Shown here: positions 8,740 through 16,501 of the stretch, piece after piece | How the letters are laid out: every line of letters begins with the position of its first letter | Numbering within the stretch: the stretch's first letter is position 1 | From: Mycobacterium sp. IS-1590 | Lineage (GTDB): Bacteria; Actinomycetota; Actinomycetes; Mycobacteriales; Mycobacteriaceae | Assembly: GCF_001500025.1 (NCBI RefSeq) | Contig: NZ_LQIW01000051.1 | Location: forward strand, 62,001-126,000 | Reading direction: 5' to 3' | DNA length: 64,000 nt | Translations under genes and position numbers: made by a program | The notes under the pieces: generated by a model | The model's input: the letters and a program-made list of their open reading frames with translations, nothing else | What the model was told of the DNA's origin: nothing | Databases searched by the model: none

Positions 8740-9020
8740 ATCTGCTGCTCGCCGTCGACCTGCTGGCCCAGGACCCGCCCAGGGACACCGGACCGGACTT
8801 CGGCAAGGCCAGCCCGCTGGGCCTGCTGATCGTGGTGCTGCTCTTGATCGGCACGTTCCTGCTGGTCCGGTCGATGAACCGGCATCTGCGCAAGGTGCCG
8901 AAGACGTTCGACCCGCAGGATTCGGACGCAGAGCAGACCACCGAACGGTCCGACGAGTCGCAGGCGCCGATCGAATCCGACGCGCCGCCCGACGGGACGA
9001 AACGTGAGCCAGGGGGCTAA
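8736..9020 (+). CDS. small single-pass membrane protein of the mca operon
   Basis: A 94-residue protein whose ATG overlaps the mca stop by four bases. Residues about 25-46 (SPLGLLIVVLLLIGTFLLVRSM) form one transmembrane helix, followed by a basic RHLRKVPKTFD stretch and an acidic, Ser-rich disordered tail. It corresponds in position to Rv1083. Function is unknown. Its last 17 bases overlap the start of the DUF255 gene, so the three genes are probably translated from one transcript. Confidence 0.82.
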   Translation: MNLLLAVDLLAQDPPRDTGPDFGKASPLGLLIVVLLLIGTFLLVRSMNRHLRKVPKTFDPQDSDAEQTTERSDESQAPIESDAPPDGTKREPGG

Positions 9021-11019
9021 CACCCTCGCGCGGGCCACCAGCCCGTATCTGCGTCAGCACGCCGACAACCCGGTGCATTGGCGCGAATGGACGCCGGAGG
9101 CGCTGGCCGAGGCGGCCGACCGCGACGTGCCGATCCTGCTGTCGATTGGATACGCGGCCTGCCACTGGTGCCATGTCATGGCCCATGAGTCGTTCGACGA
9201 CGCCGAAGTGGCTGCCGCCGCCAACTCGGGCTTCGTCTGTATCAAGGTCGACCGCGAGGAGCGGCCCGACCTCGATGCGGTGTACATGAACGCGACCGTT
9301 GCGCTCACCGGGCAGGGCGGCTGGCCGATGACCTGCTTCCTCACCCCGGACGGCAAACCGTTCTTCTGCGGGACGTACTACCCCAAGGCGACCTTCCTCC
9401 AGTTGTTGGCCGCCGTCACCGACACCTGGCGCACCCGCCGCGGTGAGGTCGAGGAGGCGTCCGAGAAGATCACCGAGGAACTTCGGTCGATGGCTTCCGG
9501 GCTGCCCGGTGGGGGACCGCCCTTGCAACCCGCGCTGTGCGATCACGCCGTTGCCGCGGTGCTGCAGGACGAGGACGTCGCCCGCGGTGGATTCGCCGCC
9601 AATCCCGCTGGTGCGCCCAAGTTTCCGCCATCGGCGTTGCTCGAAGGGCTGCTGCGCAACGACGAGCGCACCGGCGACATCATGCCCATGGAAACCGTCG
9701 AGCGGACCTGCACGGCGATGGCCCGCGGCGGTATCTACGACCAGTTGGCGGGGGGCTTCGCCCGCTACAGCGTCGACGCCGCCTGGGTGGTCCCGCACTT
9801 CGAGAAGATGTTGTACGACAACGCCCTGCTGCTGCGGGTGTACGCGCATTGGGCGCGGCGTACCGCAAACCCGCTGGCGCACAAGGTCGCCGGTGAGACC
9901 GCCGCGTTCATCGTCAACGAGCTCGGTGCCGACGGCATGTTCACCTCGTCGTTGGACGCCGACGCGGACGGGGTCGAAGGCTCGACGTACGTCTTCACCC
10001 CCGCCCAGCTGCGCGAGGTTCTCGATGACGACGACGGCGATTGGGCCGCAGAGATTTTCGCGGTTACCGAGGCGGGAACATTCGAGCAGGGTGCGTCCGT
10101 GCTGCAGCTGCCGCGCGACCCCGACGACGCCGAACGGTTCGCCAGGGTGCGGGCCGCGCTGCTGGCGGCCCGGCTCACCCGGCCGCAACCCGGTCGCGAC
10201 GACAAGATCGTCACCGCATGGAATGGGCTGGCGATCACCGCACTGGTGGAAGCCGGCGTCGCGCTCGACCGGCCCGAATTCCTCGACGCCGCAACGCGAT
10301 GCGCGAAGGCGATCTGGGATCTGCACATGGTCGACCGCAGACTGCGGCGGGCGAGCCTCGGCGGTGCGGTGGGCGAGAGCGCCGCGATCCTCGAAGACCA
10401 CGGCGCGCTGGCCACCGGGCTGCTCACCATCCACCAGCTAACCGGTGACCGGCAGTGGCTGGAGGCTGCGATGACGCTGCTCGACATCGCGCTCGAGCAC
10501 TTCGCCGACCCGGATCGGCCCGGCCGTTGGTTCGACACCGCCGACGACGCCGAGGCGTTGATGGTGCGACCGGCCGACCCGCTCGACGGTGCGACGCCGT
10601 CGGGCGCGTCCCTGATCGCCGAAGCGCTGCTCACCGCCGCGCACCTCGCCCCGGCCGAACGGGCCGATCGCTACGCCGCGGCGGCCGAAGCCACGCTGGC
10701 GGCGGCCACGCCGATCCTGACCCGGCTGCCGCGCTCGGGTGGGCACTGGCTCGCCGCCGCGGAGGCGGCCGTGCGTGGGCCGATTCAGATCGCGGTGGCG
10801 TGCGACGACCCCGCTCGATCGGAACTGCTGTCGGCCGCGCGGCGGCTCGCGCCGGGGGGAGCGGTCGTCGTGGGTGGCGCGGCGAATTCGTCGGAGCTGT
10901 TGATCGACCGCGACCGGGTCGGCGGCGCCGACGCGGCCTACGTATGTCGCGGCAGGACGTGTGACCTGCCGGTCACCACGGCACCGGAACTCGCTGCCGC
11001 ACTGGGCGCGCCCGTGTAG
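9004..11019 (+). CDS. thioredoxin-domain DUF255 protein (YyaL/SSP411 family)
   Basis: A 671-residue protein. The first 165 residues are a thioredoxin-like DUF255 domain with the redox-type motif CHWCHVM; the remainder is an alpha/alpha-barrel of the six-hairpin glycosidase or N-acylglucosamine-epimerase type, with FPPSALLEGLLRN, GGFARYSVDAAWVVPHFEKMLYDN and SLDADADGVEGSTYVF. The enzymatic role of this family is unknown. It overlaps the preceding small membrane gene by 17 bases and belongs to the mca transcript, so a thiol-related role would fit but is inference. Confidence 0.9.
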   Translation: MSQGANTLARATSPYLRQHADNPVHWREWTPEALAEAADRDVPILLSIGYAACHWCHVMAHESFDDAEVAAAANSGFVCIKVDREERPDLDAVYMNATVALTGQGGWPMTCFLTPDGKPFFCGTYYPKATFLQLLAAVTDTWRTRRGEVEEASEKITEELRSMASGLPGGGPPLQPALCDHAVAAVLQDEDVARGGFAANPAGAPKFPPSALLEGLLRNDERTGDIMPMETVERTCTAMARGGIYDQLAGGFARYSVDAAWVVPHFEKMLYDNALLLRVYAHWARRTANPLAHKVAGETAAFIVNELGADGMFTSSLDADADGVEGSTYVFTPAQLREVLDDDDGDWAAEIFAVTEAGTFEQGASVLQLPRDPDDAERFARVRAALLAARLTRPQPGRDDKIVTAWNGLAITALVEAGVALDRPEFLDAATRCAKAIWDLHMVDRRLRRASLGGAVGESAAILEDHGALATGLLTIHQLTGDRQWLEAAMTLLDIALEHFADPDRPGRWFDTADDAEALMVRPADPLDGATPSGASLIAEALLTAAHLAPAERADRYAAAAEATLAAATPILTRLPRSGGHWLAAAEAAVRGPIQIAVACDDPARSELLSAARRLAPGGAVVVGGAANSSELLIDRDRVGGADAAYVCRGRTCDLPVTTAPELAAALGAPV

Positions 11020-11029
11020 CGTTCGGCGC

Positions 11030-11401
11030 ATGCCGACGCCGGAAGACAACGCCAAGACCGTCGCTCGTTACCTCGAACTGGCCGCACAGGGCAAGGCCGA
11101 CGACATCGCCGAGCTGTACGCCGACGACGGCACCGTCGAGGATCCGGTCGGCGGCGAGGTGCACATCGGCCGCAAGTCGATCCGCGGTTTCTACGATGCG
11201 CTCCCCACCACCGGCGCCCAGGCCGACGTCGTCACGCTGCGGGCCCTGGGCAACGAGGTGGCGTTCTTCTGGTCGCTGACCGTCGACCTCGGCGAAAACA
11301 AGATGCGCATCGAGATCATCAGCGTGATGACCTTCAACGAGGAGGGCAAGATCGCGTCGATGAAGGCCTACTGGACCCCCGAGAACGTCACGTCCCTGTA
11401 G
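11030..11401 (+). CDS. NTF2-like ketosteroid-isomerase-type protein
   Basis: A 123-residue alpha+beta cone protein close in length and pattern to bacterial delta-5-3-ketosteroid isomerases. Tyr14 (ARYLE) and Asp38 (TVEDPVGG) coincide with the catalytic Tyr and base Asp of the classical enzymes, but the third residue, the oxyanion-hole Asp of the IDVMRF segment, appears to be Ser98 here (IISVMTF). It may therefore be a weaker or different isomerase. ATG 11030 follows the DUF255 stop by 10 bases; 23 upstream codons open in the same frame overlap the DUF255 gene and are discounted. Confidence 0.8.
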   Translation: MPTPEDNAKTVARYLELAAQGKADDIAELYADDGTVEDPVGGEVHIGRKSIRGFYDALPTTGAQADVVTLRALGNEVAFFWSLTVDLGENKMRIEIISVMTFNEEGKIASMKAYWTPENVTSL

Positions 11402-11410
11402 CGCGAGAGA

Positions 11411-11434
11411 CCGCAGAATGCCACTGTTCTGCGG
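11411..11434. terminator. hairpin between convergent genes
   Basis: CCGCAGAA (11411-11418) pairs perfectly with TTCTGCGG (11427-11434) around an 8-base loop, ten bases after the NTF2-like stop and 43 bases before the convergent hemolysin III stop. No U-run follows, as is common for actinobacterial terminators. Confidence 0.5.
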
Positions 11435-11476
11435 CGTGTCATCGAGCAGACGCGGTCGCTCGGGGCAGGTGGCGGG

Positions 11477-12217
11477 CTAGAAGACGGCGAACCACATCGC
11501 GATGTAGTGGCAGATCGCTGCGACCGCCGTGCACGCGTGGAAGAACTCATGGTGGCCGAACACGGTCGGCCACGGATTGGGCCACTTGAGCGCGTAGAGC
11601 ACGCCGCCGATGCTGTAGAGCGCGCCACCGACGATCAGCAGCACCAGCGCGGCCACGCCCGCACCGTGCGTGATCGGCCCGACGAACCACGCCGCCACCC
11701 AGCCGAGCAGGATGTACAGCGGCACACCCACCCAACGTGGCGCCGAGGGCCAGAAGCATTTGAGCAGCACGCCCGCGATCGCCCCGCCCCACACGATCCA
11801 GAACAGCACCATGCCGTCGGTCTGCGGCAGCGCGAGCAGGGCGAACGGCGTGTAGCTGCCCGCGATGAACACGAAGATCATCGAGTGGTCGAGGCGCTTC
11901 ATCCACTTGCGTGCGGTGGGGGACCGCCAGTTGACCCGGTGGTACGCCCCGCTGACCGCGAACATCGCCACGATGGTGAGCGTGTAGATCAGCGTCGCGA
12001 CGCCCGCGCGGGTGGATTGCACCGACCACGACACCGACACCAGCGTGGCGCCGCAGACGGCTGCGATGCCCGCCGCGTAGACGTGGATCCAGCCCCGCGC
12101 GCGCGGCTTGCCGATGAAATTGGCGAGACCGTCGACAACGGCTTCCGGGAAGTCCTCCGCGGTGTGTTGTGGGTCGCGGGACTCATCGGAATCGGTGGTG
12201 TCGATGGATCGGGTCAT
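11477..12217 (-). CDS. hemolysin III family (PAQR-type) membrane protein
   Basis: A 246-residue protein with about seven transmembrane helices and the family motifs SGAYHRVNWR, LDHSMIFVFIAGSYTPFA and GHHEFFHACTAVAAICHY, whose conserved Ser, Asp and His residues form the predicted metal site of PAQR proteins. The start is ATG 12217, preceded by a strong GGAGGTGAC. The gene is divergent from the Z-FPP synthase and matches Rv1085c in position. The name hemolysin is historical; the real activity is uncertain. Confidence 0.87.
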   Translation of the reverse strand: MTRSIDTTDSDESRDPQHTAEDFPEAVVDGLANFIGKPRARGWIHVYAAGIAAVCGATLVSVSWSVQSTRAGVATLIYTLTIVAMFAVSGAYHRVNWRSPTARKWMKRLDHSMIFVFIAGSYTPFALLALPQTDGMVLFWIVWGGAIAGVLLKCFWPSAPRWVGVPLYILLGWVAAWFVGPITHGAGVAALVLLIVGGALYSIGGVLYALKWPNPWPTVFGHHEFFHACTAVAAICHYIAMWFAVF

Positions 12218-12272
12218 GTCACCTCCACTAATGCCATGGGGGTTTTCGAACCTCACAGTAGTCTGGATCTTC

Positions 12273-13064
12273 GTGGAGCTCATTCCCCCGCGCCTCAAAG
12301 AGCCGGCTTACCGGCTGTACGAGATGCGGCTGCGCCAGGAGCTGGCACGGTCCAAATCCCAACTGCCGCGCCATATTGCCGTTCTGTGTGACGGCAACCG
12401 CCGGTGGGCACGTGACCTTGGACACGACGACGTCAGCGTCGGGTACCGGATGGGCGCCCGCAAAATCGCCGACATGTTGCGCTGGTGTCAGGAAACCGGC
12501 ATCGAGATGGCCACGGTGTATCTGCTGTCCACCGAGAACCTGCAGCGTGCCCCCGACGAACTGTCCCCCCTGATCGAGATCATCACCGACGTCGTCGAGG
12601 AGATCTGTGCGCCCGCGAACCACTGGAGCGTGCGCACGGTCGGCGATCTGGAGCTGATCGGCGAGGAGCCCGCGCGAAGGCTGCGCGACGCCGTCGGGTC
12701 GACCGACGCGGGCCCCGGATGTTTTCACGTCAATCTCGCCGTCGGCTACGGCGGGCGCCAGGAGATCGTCGACGCGGTACGCCAACTGCTGAGCAAGGAG
12801 CTGGCCAACGGCAGCACCGGTGAACAGCTGATCGAGGCCGTCACCATCGACGCGATATCGGAGAACCTCTACACCTCCGGACAACCCGACCCCGACCTGG
12901 TCATCCGCACCTCCGGGGAGCAGCGGCTGTCGGGCTTCCTGCTGTGGCAGAGCGCCTATTCCGAGATGTGGTTCACCGACGCCTACTGGCCGGCGTTCCG
13001 GCGGGTCGACTTCCTGCGCGCGCTGCGCGACTACACCGTGCGCCATCGCCGGTACGGAATGTGA
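12273..13064 (+). CDS. (2Z,6E)-farnesyl diphosphate synthase (cis-prenyltransferase)
   Basis: A 263-residue cis-prenyltransferase. HIAVLCDGNRRWAR is the diphosphate-binding signature, and DLVIRTSGEQRLSGFLLWQSAYSE the C-terminal substrate-binding region. Near identity over recalled stretches with Rv1086 indicates the short-chain enzyme making omega,E,Z-farnesyl diphosphate, the precursor of decaprenyl phosphate used in cell-wall synthesis. The start is GTG 12273, giving the N-terminus ELIPPRLKEPAYRLYE as in Rv1086; further upstream codons in frame have no homology. Confidence 0.9.
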   Translation: MELIPPRLKEPAYRLYEMRLRQELARSKSQLPRHIAVLCDGNRRWARDLGHDDVSVGYRMGARKIADMLRWCQETGIEMATVYLLSTENLQRAPDELSPLIEIITDVVEEICAPANHWSVRTVGDLELIGEEPARRLRDAVGSTDAGPGCFHVNLAVGYGGRQEIVDAVRQLLSKELANGSTGEQLIEAVTIDAISENLYTSGQPDPDLVIRTSGEQRLSGFLLWQSAYSEMWFTDAYWPAFRRVDFLRALRDYTVRHRRYGM

Positions 13065-13068
13065 TGCA

Positions 13069-13104
13069 CCGCCGTAGTTGATGGGACGCCGCCGTAGTTG
13101 ATGG
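13069..13104. repeat. direct repeat, 20-base period, upstream of the unknown membrane protein
   Basis: The 16-mer CCGCCGTAGTTGATGG occurs at 13069-13084 and again at 13089-13104. The copies are exactly 20 bases apart (about two helical turns) and end 12 bases before the ATG at 13117. The spacing suits a dimeric regulator binding one face of the DNA. Confidence 0.6.
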
Positions 13105-13116
13105 AACACTGAAGTG

Positions 13117-14469
13117 ATGGCTGCGCTGTCGGCGGTGGTCTTTTCGCTCAGCTGGTGGTTGGGGCTGTACCTGCTGGCCCGCGACCCGCGTAAGCCCGTG
13201 CTCGTGTTGGCAGCGATCGGATTGACCAGTTTCGCGGCGGTGGTCGCGCTGGACGCCGTGCGGACCGTCAGCGGAGCCGACCTGCTCAGCCGCATCGAGG
13301 TCTACCTCGTCGTCGTACCGGGCATCGCCTGGTTCGCGGTGCTCCTGGAGCTGTCCCGGCCCCGTGACACCTGGCGTAGCCGTGCGGGCGAGCTGGGGTT
13401 GGTCGCAGTGGTGGCCGTGACCGCCTTCGTCGGCGCCGCGATGGCCGGAAGTGTCGACGGACCGCTGCGCCTCGGCCATTGGGTGATGTTCGCGGCGGTC
13501 TCGCTGTCCTCGCTCGGCGCCATGGTGTACGCGGTGCTGCGCCGGTCGCAGCCGGGACCGGTGGTCGGCTTCGTGGTGGTGGCGACGTTGTTCTTCGCGT
13601 TGGGCAACGCCATCCTGATCATTCCGCTGGGGCTGGTGCCGAGCTGGTTGGCGTTGTCGGGCACCGGGTTCGACGTCGCGCTGCTCGGAGTCGCGGTGGC
13701 GATCGGGGACGCGTTCGACGAGGGGCAGGCGCTGCGCGCCGACATGCTGCGCTCGTTCGCGGCGACGACGGTGGTGGCGGTGCTGTTCGGCGGTCAGGCG
13801 TTGATTGGTCTGGCGGTCACCGGCCACGACACCGCGCTGACCGTGCTGCTGTTCACCAGCTTGGCGATCGCGATCGCGATCAACGTGCTGGCCGACCCGC
13901 TGGCCGGTGCGCTCGACCGGTTGGCGTTCTCGCGCTCACCCGCCCTGCGCGCCGACCGCGCCGCACTGCGCAGGACCGAGGCCGCGCTGCCGCTGCGCAA
14001 GGACAACCCGCTCGACGGCGTCGACGAGCAGACGTTCGCCCGCCTCACCCGTCGCGCGCTCGGGCACTACGGTGACCTGTCCAAGCTGATCGCCAGCCCC
14101 CTGACCAACCTGCCGATCATCGACGAGCGGTTGGCGGCGCGGGGCGCCCCCGACCAGCCACTGGAGCGGGCGACCGAGCTCAAGGCGCTGCTCGCCGAGC
14201 GCATCGCCCGGCTCAAACCGCGCGACGGCGGCGAGTTCGGCACCACTGAGGAGTGGCGCCACTACAACTCGCTGTACTTCCCGTACGTCGTCGGCGTGCG
14301 CGCCTATGCGCAGAACGCCACCGCCGCCGGACTCGACCCCGTGGCCCGCCAGGCCTGGCAGTGGTTCGTCACCGAGGTGCCGCAGCGATCGCTGCACAAC
14401 TGGCAGAACGCCGCCGCGCGGCTCATCGCCGCCGACCTTCGCGGCAACCTGGTGGCCGCTGGGGACTGA
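13117..14469 (+). CDS. unknown protein with N-terminal multi-pass membrane domain and soluble C-terminal domain
   Basis: A 450-residue protein (a GTG at 13114 is directly upstream). Residues 1-275 contain about eight hydrophobic segments, similar in layout to the sensor half of some membrane kinases; residues about 290-450 are soluble and helical with ALGHYGDLSKLIASPLTNL, EEWRHYNSLYFPYVVG and QRSLHNWQNAAARLIAADLR. The soluble part resembles a segment seen in mycobacterial regulators, but no histidine-kinase H-box or ATP-binding motif is present. I do not recognise the function. It follows the Z-FPP synthase gene by 52 bases, with a direct repeat in the gap. Confidence 0.8.
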   Translation: MAALSAVVFSLSWWLGLYLLARDPRKPVLVLAAIGLTSFAAVVALDAVRTVSGADLLSRIEVYLVVVPGIAWFAVLLELSRPRDTWRSRAGELGLVAVVAVTAFVGAAMAGSVDGPLRLGHWVMFAAVSLSSLGAMVYAVLRRSQPGPVVGFVVVATLFFALGNAILIIPLGLVPSWLALSGTGFDVALLGVAVAIGDAFDEGQALRADMLRSFAATTVVAVLFGGQALIGLAVTGHDTALTVLLFTSLAIAIAINVLADPLAGALDRLAFSRSPALRADRAALRRTEAALPLRKDNPLDGVDEQTFARLTRRALGHYGDLSKLIASPLTNLPIIDERLAARGAPDQPLERATELKALLAERIARLKPRDGGEFGTTEEWRHYNSLYFPYVVGVRAYAQNATAAGLDPVARQAWQWFVTEVPQRSLHNWQNAAARLIAADLRGNLVAAGD

Positions 14470-14586
14470 CGCCTGAGTCCCTGAGTTCCAGAACGCGGGG
14501 AGTTCAACGCCCCGTGACCTGCGGTTGGCAGTAGCTGGCAGCATCCTGCGTCGATCTGGCAGCGGCATCTGAGCAGTGTCGGTGCC

Positions 14587-15015
14587 ATGACCACCGCAAC
14601 CACCCACCCGGTACGGGACACCGCCGGCGACGGCGACACCGGAAGCGACTCCCTACTGCGTTTCGCATTGCGCGCCGACGCGACCCTGTGCGGTGGCCTC
14701 GGGCTGATCATCGTGATGGCCGCCGACGCGCTCTCCCGAGTGAGCGGTCTGTCGGCCACCAGCGAGTGGATCGCCGGCGCAGCGCTCGTCGGCTACGGTC
14801 TCGCGCTCTTCTTGGCCGCCGGGGTGCCCGACGTCCGGCGCGTCGGCGTCGGCGTGCTCGCCGGCAACGTCGCGTTCGCGGTCGTCGTGAGCGCGGTGCT
14901 GGCGACCGGGCTGCTGCCGCTGACCGAATTCGGCGTCGTTTGCATCGCCGCGTTCACCATCGCGACCGTCGCGTTCGCGTGGGCCCAGTACCTCGGGATC
15001 CGTCGCCTGACGTGA
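14587..15015 (+). CDS. small four-helix membrane protein, first of a tandem pair
   Basis: A 142-residue protein with a short hydrophilic start (1-22) and four transmembrane helices. It shares the pattern SDSLLRFALRADA...G...L, two central helices and a closing AQYLGIRRL with the next gene, so the two are tandem paralogues. ATG 14587 follows a stretch with three TGGCAG copies; no strong ribosome site is visible. Function unknown. Confidence 0.72.
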   Translation: MTTATTHPVRDTAGDGDTGSDSLLRFALRADATLCGGLGLIIVMAADALSRVSGLSATSEWIAGAALVGYGLALFLAAGVPDVRRVGVGVLAGNVAFAVVVSAVLATGLLPLTEFGVVCIAAFTIATVAFAWAQYLGIRRLT

Positions 15016-15105
15016 TCCCCATATGACTGGTCCGGAGCCGCCGTCGTCAGAGGTTGCGGCGTCGGCTCCGGAACGGTCCCTCACCCCCACCAGAAAGGAA
15101 ATACG

Positions 15106-15516
15106 ATGACCGCTATCTCCACGCCAAAACTGCGCGAGTCCAACGACTCGTTCCTGCGTTTCGCCTTGCGGGCCGACGCGATCGCCAGCGGGCTCATGGG
15201 CCTGGCCGGTGTGTTGCTAGCGGGGTGGCTGGCCGAGATTTCAGGGACGTCGATCGCATTCGAGTATGCGGTGGGCGCGTTCTTCATCGCCTTCGCGATC
15301 GGTGTACTGGCATTCGCCGCCATGCCGTCGGTCAGGGCCACCGGCATCGTGATCGCGGTCGGAAACGTGGCGTACACCGTCGCCACCGTCCTGTTCGTCT
15401 TGGCCGATGTCTTCCCGTTGACCACCGCGGGTGTCGTGCTCACGTTGGCCACCGGCGTCTACACATTGATCATGGCCGAACTGCAGTATCAGGGCCTCCG
15501 CCGGATCAACCGGTAG
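15106..15516 (+). CDS. small four-helix membrane protein, second of a tandem pair
   Basis: A 136-residue four-helix membrane protein. NDSFLRFALRADAIASGLMG mirrors SDSLLRFALRADATLCGGLG of the preceding gene and LQYQGLRRINR mirrors its end, so they arose by duplication. A good ribosome site (AGAAAGGAAATAC) precedes ATG 15106, unlike the first copy. It ends four bases from the convergent coaA stop. Function unknown. Confidence 0.78.
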   Translation: MTAISTPKLRESNDSFLRFALRADAIASGLMGLAGVLLAGWLAEISGTSIAFEYAVGAFFIAFAIGVLAFAAMPSVRATGIVIAVGNVAYTVATVLFVLADVFPLTTAGVVLTLATGVYTLIMAELQYQGLRRINR

Positions 15517-15520
15517 CCGG

Positions 15521-16471
15521 TTACAGCTTGCGCAGGCGCAGCCGGTTGATCGAATGGTCGGCGTCCTTGCGCAGGACCAGCGTCGCCCGCGGCCGGGTCG
15601 GCAGGATGTTCTCGATCAGGTTGGGCCGGTTGATCGAGTGCCAGATGTCGCGGGCGGCGAACACGGCCTGCTCGTCGGTGAGCGTGGCGTAATGGTGAAA
15701 GTGCGAGGCCGGGTCGGCGAACGCCGTCGTGCGCAAGCCGAGGAACCGATCGATGTACCACTTCTCGATATCGTCGATGCGAGCGTCGACGTAGACCGAG
15801 AAATCGAACAGGTCCGACACCATCAACGTCGGCCCGGTCTGCAGCACGTTGAGGCCCTCGAGGATCAGGATGTCGGGATGGCGGACGATCTGCTTCTCGC
15901 CGGGCACGATGTCGTAGAGCAGATGCGAGTACACCGGCGCGCAGGCGTACTCCGCGCCGGACTTGACCGTGGTCACGAACCGCATCAGCGCACGACGATC
16001 GTAGCTTTCCGGAAAACCCTTGCGGCCCATCAGGTTCCGGCGCACCAACTCGGCATTGGGGTAGAGGAACCCGTCGGTGGTCACCAGGTCGACGCGCGGG
16101 TGGTGCTCCCAGCGCGCCAGAAGTGCCTGCAGCACACGGGCGGTCGTGGACTTGCCGACGGCAACGCTGCCCGCGACGCCGATCACGAACGGCACAGGCC
16201 GGTCGGGATTCTGCGCTGACTCGCCGTTCGAGTCACCAAGGAACTCGGCGGTGGTCGCGAACAACCGCTGGCGCGCTGCGACCTGGAGGTGGATCAGCCG
16301 GGCCAACGGCAGATAGACCTCTTCGACTTCGAGCAGGTCGATCTTCTCGCCGATACCGCGCAGCTTTGTCAGCTCGTCCTCGCTGAGCTTCAGCGGCGTC
16401 GACATACGCAGGTTCCGCCACTGACTCCGGTCGAACTCCACATATGGGCTGGGTTCACTCAGCCGCGCCAT
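15521..16471 (-). CDS. coaA: pantothenate kinase, type I
   Basis: A 316-residue P-loop kinase that phosphorylates pantothenate, the first and regulated step of coenzyme A synthesis. The Walker A motif is GVAGSVAVGKST, with DLVTTDGFLYPN and the phrase LNVLQTGPTLMVSDLFDFSVYVDA typical of the bacterial CoaA type. Length and the opening PYVEFDRSQWRNLRMSTP agree with mycobacterial CoaA (Rv1092c). It is divergent from the DUF885 gene with 30 bases between starts. Confidence 0.94.
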   Translation of the reverse strand: MARLSEPSPYVEFDRSQWRNLRMSTPLKLSEDELTKLRGIGEKIDLLEVEEVYLPLARLIHLQVAARQRLFATTAEFLGDSNGESAQNPDRPVPFVIGVAGSVAVGKSTTARVLQALLARWEHHPRVDLVTTDGFLYPNAELVRRNLMGRKGFPESYDRRALMRFVTTVKSGAEYACAPVYSHLLYDIVPGEKQIVRHPDILILEGLNVLQTGPTLMVSDLFDFSVYVDARIDDIEKWYIDRFLGLRTTAFADPASHFHHYATLTDEQAVFAARDIWHSINRPNLIENILPTRPRATLVLRKDADHSINRLRLRKL

Positions 16472-16488
16472 GCGCCCAGTCTTGCATT

Positions 16489-16494
16489 TACGGT
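16489..16494 (+). promoter_or_regulatory. -10 box (TACGGT) of the DUF885 gene
   Basis: TACGGT fits TANNNT and ends seven bases before ATG 16502, with no Shine-Dalgarno sequence, consistent with a leaderless transcript. Confidence 0.45.
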
Positions 16495-16501
16495 TGAGAT
16501 C

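Noticed and set aside
7732..10434. A 900-codon open frame on the minus strand across mca and the DUF255 gene
   Set aside because: It is antisense to two clearly conserved genes and has the Arg/Gly/Val-rich composition of a high-GC shadow frame, with no recognisable domain.
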